This document shows positions 60,814 through 64,000 of a stretch of 64,000 nt of DNA, piece by piece. Positions within the stretch are counted from its first letter, which is position 1. The number at the start of each line of letters is the position of its first letter. A model generated the notes under the pieces. The model did no database searches, had not been told where the DNA came from, and saw only the letters and a program-made list of their open reading frames with translations. The DNA is from an uncultured Methanomassiliicoccus sp. (GTDB lineage: Archaea > Thermoplasmatota > Thermoplasmata > Methanomassiliicoccales > Methanomassiliicoccaceae): NCBI GenBank assembly GCA_905202485.1, contig CAJKRY010000005.1:1-64000 (forward strand), written 5' to 3'. The translations under genes were made by a program, and so were the position numbers.

Positions 60814-61752
60814 GTGAGAGTAAGAGATCTTCTCGGAAACAATTCATTAGTGTTGGTGGTAGCGTTAGTTATTGCATTAATCTGCGGTGGATTTCCCGAG
60901 ACAGATCACATCACTAACAAAGACATCGCCATGATTTCTCTCTGCCTGATGATGTGCTTCTCATTATGCAATATAAAATTAGCAGGCTTGAATCCTAAGC
61001 TTTATTCCAAAGACATCCTCAAAGCCTTCTTTTTATGCATGATTCTTGGAGTAGCAGTAACGGTGTTAATCTCATTCTTCTTTGAAGATGACATAAGGCA
61101 CGGCTGGATTCTAGAAGCTGCAGTACCTTCAGCAGTATCTGTGATCCCTTTTACTGCTTTGCTCTTAGGAAACATGAAATCTTCAATTGTATCCTCAACC
61201 GTCATCTACTTTGCAGCGTTAGTCGCAACACCGCTGATAACTCTTATTTTCTTAGGGGAGGCCATAAATCCACAGACGCTTCTGAAGTATATTGCAATCT
61301 TGATAGTAGTTCCATTAATCGTATCCAGATTTATGAGGCGCCTTCATATACCGCCTGCTGCTGGAGCTATAATAATCAATCTTCTGTTTGCAGTTCTAGT
61401 TATTGCCATTGCCGGCTCAAACAATTATGTGTTCTTTGGTGAACCTGTTCTTTTAGTATCTTTGCTGATCGCAGCGGCTATAAGAACATTCGGCATAGGA
61501 ATCAGTCTGAATGCTTATTTGAAAAAGAAAGGAGAACCACGGGAGGACAGGGTGCCGGAAATCCTCTTTGCAACTCATAAAAATACAGGAATGGCAGGTG
61601 CATTAGCCGTAATCTTAATTGGAGATGCTGCCGCCATACCAGCAGCTGTGTGTATGACAGTTGATATAGTTTGGTTGATATATGTTAGCAAATTTATGTT
61701 TCCAGTAAGCAAAGTAAAAAATGAAGAAATGCAATCAGCATCAATGGCTTAA
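60814..61752 (+). CDS. bile acid:sodium symporter (BASS) family transporter
   Basis: 312 residues, about ten helices. The second half has the family segment RVPEILFATHKNTGMAGALAVILIG and FAALVATPLITL. GTG start 60814; the ATG two bases earlier is out of frame and closed by TGA. Relatives in prokaryotes take up organic acids such as pantoate or bile acids by Na+ symport. Notably a CoaD-type gene is convergent with it (4-bp overlap), which makes pantoate or a CoA precursor worth considering. Confidence 0.85.
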   Translation: MRVRDLLGNNSLVLVVALVIALICGGFPETDHITNKDIAMISLCLMMCFSLCNIKLAGLNPKLYSKDILKAFFLCMILGVAVTVLISFFFEDDIRHGWILEAAVPSAVSVIPFTALLLGNMKSSIVSSTVIYFAALVATPLITLIFLGEAINPQTLLKYIAILIVVPLIVSRFMRRLHIPPAAGAIIINLLFAVLVIAIAGSNNYVFFGEPVLLVSLLIAAAIRTFGIGISLNAYLKKKGEPREDRVPEILFATHKNTGMAGALAVILIGDAAAIPAAVCMTVDIVWLIYVSKFMFPVSKVKNEEMQSASMA

Positions 61753-62714
61753 ATCTCTGGAAACATTTCTCTCTTTATCCTAGGCACCAGTGCAGCGATT
61801 ACAGCTTGTTCTGAAAGCTGTGTTCTTGTGATAACTCCATTTGTAAGGCACCCAATTGCCCCTTCTCCCATTCCTTTTCTTTCCCACTCATACATCGTAT
61901 TGAATGCATCACCCACAGTCCAGCCGTTTTCAACCCTTTCTTTAACCGCATCAGGATATCTGAATCCGGGACCGTGACCAATCGTTATTTTCCCTGCTTT
62001 ATCAATTATCGAACAGTATTGAACATCGTAGAGTCCATCTTCTGTTTCAAAAATACCAGCTTCTAAACCAACTCCATAGTCAGCACCACCTATGCATCTT
62101 TTAGCACGGTTTATGGAGCCTTGGCGGGTTTCAAGTTCCCTAGGCTGTTCAGGCACTCCTGAGTGAACGTCCACTCCAAAAACATCCACATCTTTATAAA
62201 ACCGTAAAAATGCAGATCTGGTTGCATCAATTTTTATTTTATTCAATGAACCTACTGCAACTTTTAAAGGACGTAACATTTTCCCATCGATGTTAATTTC
62301 TCCAGAGATTATCCTGGTAGATGATATCGGCATACCATCTTCAGCCAGTATATGAGGGACAACAATTATTTTCAGAGACTGTAAACCGTTCTGCGCTCTT
62401 AGTGTGTTTATCCTTTCTGCATTTTCATATGTTTCAGGAGATACAACAATCGCATCTAGAAACCTGTCATGTGGTGCATTTCCTTCAGGAGTATTTATTA
62501 CAGTAACTGAATAATTACATCGTTTAGCTGAAAGATACTGCTTAACAAGTTCTATCCTTTCATTTAAGGGTGTACGGTATTTTTTAGTTTTTGAGATGAA
62601 CTCATCAGACGTTATAGCTATGCAAACTTCGTCACCCACAGCTGCAGCAACATCCAATAATGCGCGGTGCCCCAAATGCAGAACATTAAATGTTCCGCCT
62701 AATCCTACTCTCAA
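61749..62714 (-). CDS. fusion of archaeal CoaD-type adenylyltransferase and XTPase/ITPase-like domain
   Basis: 321 residues. Residues 1-150 are a nucleotidyltransferase of the archaeal phosphopantetheine adenylyltransferase type (GGTFNVLHLGHRALLD with H-x-G-H, and ISSTRI). Residues ~152-321 resemble the inosine/xanthosine triphosphatase family DUF84/YjjX (VAVGSLNKIKIDATRSAF, EQPRELETRQGSINRA, YGVGLEAGIFE, GHGPGFRYPD). The first makes dephospho-CoA, the second would clear ITP/XTP, an odd pair in one chain. ATGA overlap with the upstream DUF2116 gene. Confidence 0.88.
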   Translation of the reverse strand: MRVGLGGTFNVLHLGHRALLDVAAAVGDEVCIAITSDEFISKTKKYRTPLNERIELVKQYLSAKRCNYSVTVINTPEGNAPHDRFLDAIVVSPETYENAERINTLRAQNGLQSLKIIVVPHILAEDGMPISSTRIISGEINIDGKMLRPLKVAVGSLNKIKIDATRSAFLRFYKDVDVFGVDVHSGVPEQPRELETRQGSINRAKRCIGGADYGVGLEAGIFETEDGLYDVQYCSIIDKAGKITIGHGPGFRYPDAVKERVENGWTVGDAFNTMYEWERKGMGEGAIGCLTNGVITRTQLSEQAVIAALVPRIKREMFPEI

Positions 62715-62914
62715 ATAACCATTCCGGCCACAATTGCTACAATCATAATTACCATAAGTACTCCAAAGAGCACATACAGTTCTTTCTTCTTTTTCTTGAT
62801 CTCATCTTTATTTTTTGATGCACACGCATCTGAACAATATCTCTCAGTACCAATAAATGCTTTTCCGCAGGTACGACAGTGATTGTGCTGGGGGATCTGT
62901 ACTTTTTCTGACAT
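62711..62914 (-). CDS. DUF2116-type zinc-ribbon membrane protein
   Basis: 67 residues: CRTCGKAF...YCSDACASK is a treble-clef zinc finger near residues 13-35, then a Lys-rich stretch and one C-terminal membrane helix. DUF2116 is an archaeal family of unknown function. Start ATG 62914 after GGAGAT; 6 upstream codons are in frame. Overlaps the CoaD fusion by 4 bp. Confidence 0.85.
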   Translation of the reverse strand: MSEKVQIPQHNHCRTCGKAFIGTERYCSDACASKNKDEIKKKKKELYVLFGVLMVIMIVAIVAGMVI

Positions 62915-62956
62915 GCTAATCTCCGTGATCATTTTATAGTTAATTATTAAATTATA

Positions 62957-63556
62957 TCATACGTCACTTAGTCCACGGCGATCAAGTTCATTGTTGATTA
63001 TAATTATGCAGTGATCTGCATGATATGAGTATGGGCCGAGTGAACAAATTGTAGGATTTAACGAACATAATGTATCATCTTCCTGGCTGGTTAAGTCTTG
63101 ATTATCTGAAAGGACAAATGTAACGTCTTCTGGGAATTCCGCTTTTTGCACATCCACACCATTCTCCCTCAGATAAACTATTTTAGATCTGGCTGAAAGT
63201 CGGTTTATTACATCATAAAAGGAATCTCTGGAAATATATATGCCTGGTGAGGATCGCATTTCTCTGTCTTCTACATCCATCATCAATGCATTTCGAATAA
63301 GTGCACCCGTAGAACGTTCGTCAGGATTTAGATACTTCACTTCAGATCCTGCTATTCTTATCGTTTTTGGAGCGTCTTCTCCACCCAGAACGACAAGATA
63401 TATCTCGACATCTTTTCTAATAGAATGCGATAAGAAAAATGCTGAATTTATGCAGCGTATGAGGATGTCTAAACGTCCAGCGCCGCCGGCCATATCTTCG
63501 AGTTTAAAGTTACCTGATGATGCGGCTTTATGTCCGACTACTACAAAGCGTCTCAT
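62957..63556 (-). CDS. trmY: tRNA (pseudouridine-54 N1)-methyltransferase
   Basis: 199 residues of the SPOUT-fold TrmY/DUF358 family, which methylates N1 of pseudouridine 54 in archaeal tRNA T-loops. Typical parts: RRFVVVGHKAASSGNFKLED, DILIRCINSAFFLSHSIRKD, SEVKYLNPDERSTGALI and CSLGPYSYHADHCIIIINNELD near the end (knot). Its ATG overlaps the end of srp54 by 4 bp. Confidence 0.94.
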   Translation of the reverse strand: MRRFVVVGHKAASSGNFKLEDMAGGAGRLDILIRCINSAFFLSHSIRKDVEIYLVVLGGEDAPKTIRIAGSEVKYLNPDERSTGALIRNALMMDVEDREMRSSPGIYISRDSFYDVINRLSARSKIVYLRENGVDVQKAEFPEDVTFVLSDNQDLTSQEDDTLCSLNPTICSLGPYSYHADHCIIIINNELDRRGLSDV

Positions 63557-64000
63557 TCCTGATCAACTCCGCTCGATGAGAGTTGTTTCATAAGTTGTTT
63601 TCTAAGCTTACGATTTCCCATGAACCCTTTTACAGCTTTTTTAGATGTATTGTATTGTCTGATAAGTTCTCTCACATCTTTAACTTCAACACCCGCACCT
63701 TTAGCAATGCGCGCCACTCTCGATGCCTTAATTACTTTTGGATCTTCCATTTCTTCTTGTGTCATTGAATCCATGATATATCTGAAACGTCTGAGTTTAT
63801 CTTGGGATTCTTCCATATCTACCTTTCCTTCAAGATTTCCCATACCCGGTATCATGTTCATGACTTTTTGAAGAGGCCCCATATTGGTGAGCATTTCCAT
63901 CTGCTCGTACATTTCAACCAATGTAAACTTTCCAGACATCATTTTTTTAACGGTTTCTTCAGCCTGCTCTTCCGAGATATTCTCTTTTGCGGTTTCAAGA
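63553..64000 (-). CDS. srp54: signal recognition particle protein SRP54, C-terminal part
   Basis: Runs off the window end. The visible 3' ~149 codons are the methionine-rich M domain (FTLVEMYEQMEMLTNMGPLQ, MIPGM, MTQEEMEDP, RVARIAKGAGVEVKDVRELIRQYN, MGNRKLRKQLMKQL), which binds SRP RNA helix 8 and signal peptides. The NG GTPase domain lies beyond 64000. The RNA partner gene is at 44556-44870 in the same window. Confidence 0.95.
   Translation of the reverse strand, partial: LETAKENISEEQAEETVKKMMSGKFTLVEMYEQMEMLTNMGPLQKVMNMIPGMGNLEGKVDMEESQDKLRRFRYIMDSMTQEEMEDPKVIKASRVARIAKGAGVEVKDVRELIRQYNTSKKAVKGFMGNRKLRKQLMKQLSSSGVDQE

Noticed and set aside
1..64000. CRISPR arrays, prophage or intact insertion sequences
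   Set aside because: No regularly spaced repeats, integrase, transposase or phage structural genes were seen.

Overview
The window comes from an archaeal chromosome, most likely a methylotrophic methanogen of the Methanomassiliicoccales (Thermoplasmata-related, gut-associated type). The archaeal evidence is direct: ribosomal proteins S19e, L31e and L39e with aIF6, archaeal DnaG, TrmY, an archaeal SRP RNA plus SRP54, an intron-containing tRNA-Ser, an FtsZ-like gene preceded by a ribbon-helix-helix gene, and TATA boxes about 25 bp upstream of RNA genes and leaderless starts. Methanogenesis marker protein 2, MptE and two DUF2769 proteins point to a methanogen. The order-level placement is inference. 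There is no CRISPR array, prophage or intact insertion sequence.

Layout. 1-8.9 kb: a possible mini-gene, a parvulin, a transglutaminase-like protein, a GNAT, an MFS exporter, a split AlbA_2-type regulator behind TTCGAACCA inverted repeats, then dnaG overlapping a LonB-like AAA+ ATPase that has a zinc ribbon but no protease domain. 9-16 kb: a bacterial-looking TetR/aldo-keto reductase/tautomerase/aldo-keto reductase operon, an intron-containing tRNA-Ser(CGA), and a BtuCD/FecCD-type importer whose binding protein carries a dockerin-like calcium-binding pair. 16-25 kb: two opposed 246-residue methyltransferases, a TetR/MMPL divergon with three matching operators, and a cluster of Sel1-repeat proteins. 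25-35.5 kb: leuS, ubiX, the S19e-PDCD5-L39e-L31e-aIF6 operon, DUF373, mptE, cutA and a site-2 protease. 35.5-42.7 kb: a cysK-metY-metA operon, an NAD-kinase-like protein, a tandem RHH protein with a C-terminally truncated FtsZ, and an orphan ABC ATPase. 42.8-54 kb: a winged-helix protein ending in a PCNA-binding-like motif, marker 2, SRP RNA, DUF2769 pair, a catalytically altered E2-like acyltransferase, hisD, ABC-F, PaaI and PepF. 54-64 kb: an AT-rich gap, a SatP-like transporter, pheT, tRNA-Ser(TGA), a second importer, a BASS transporter, a CoaD/NTPase fusion, trmY and the 3' part of srp54.

How it fits together. Housekeeping translation and protein-targeting genes are interleaved with metal or corrinoid uptake (two complete importers plus a lone ATPase), sulfur amino acid synthesis and envelope functions. 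Accessory material of bacterial flavour is concentrated at 9.7-12.3, 17-25 and 35.8-39 kb. The points most worth following are the protease-less LonB relative paired with DnaG, the truncated FtsZ with its tandem-RHH neighbour and 10-bp operator repeats, the dockerin-bearing binding protein, the PIP-box winged-helix protein, and a strongly folded RNA element ahead of leuS.
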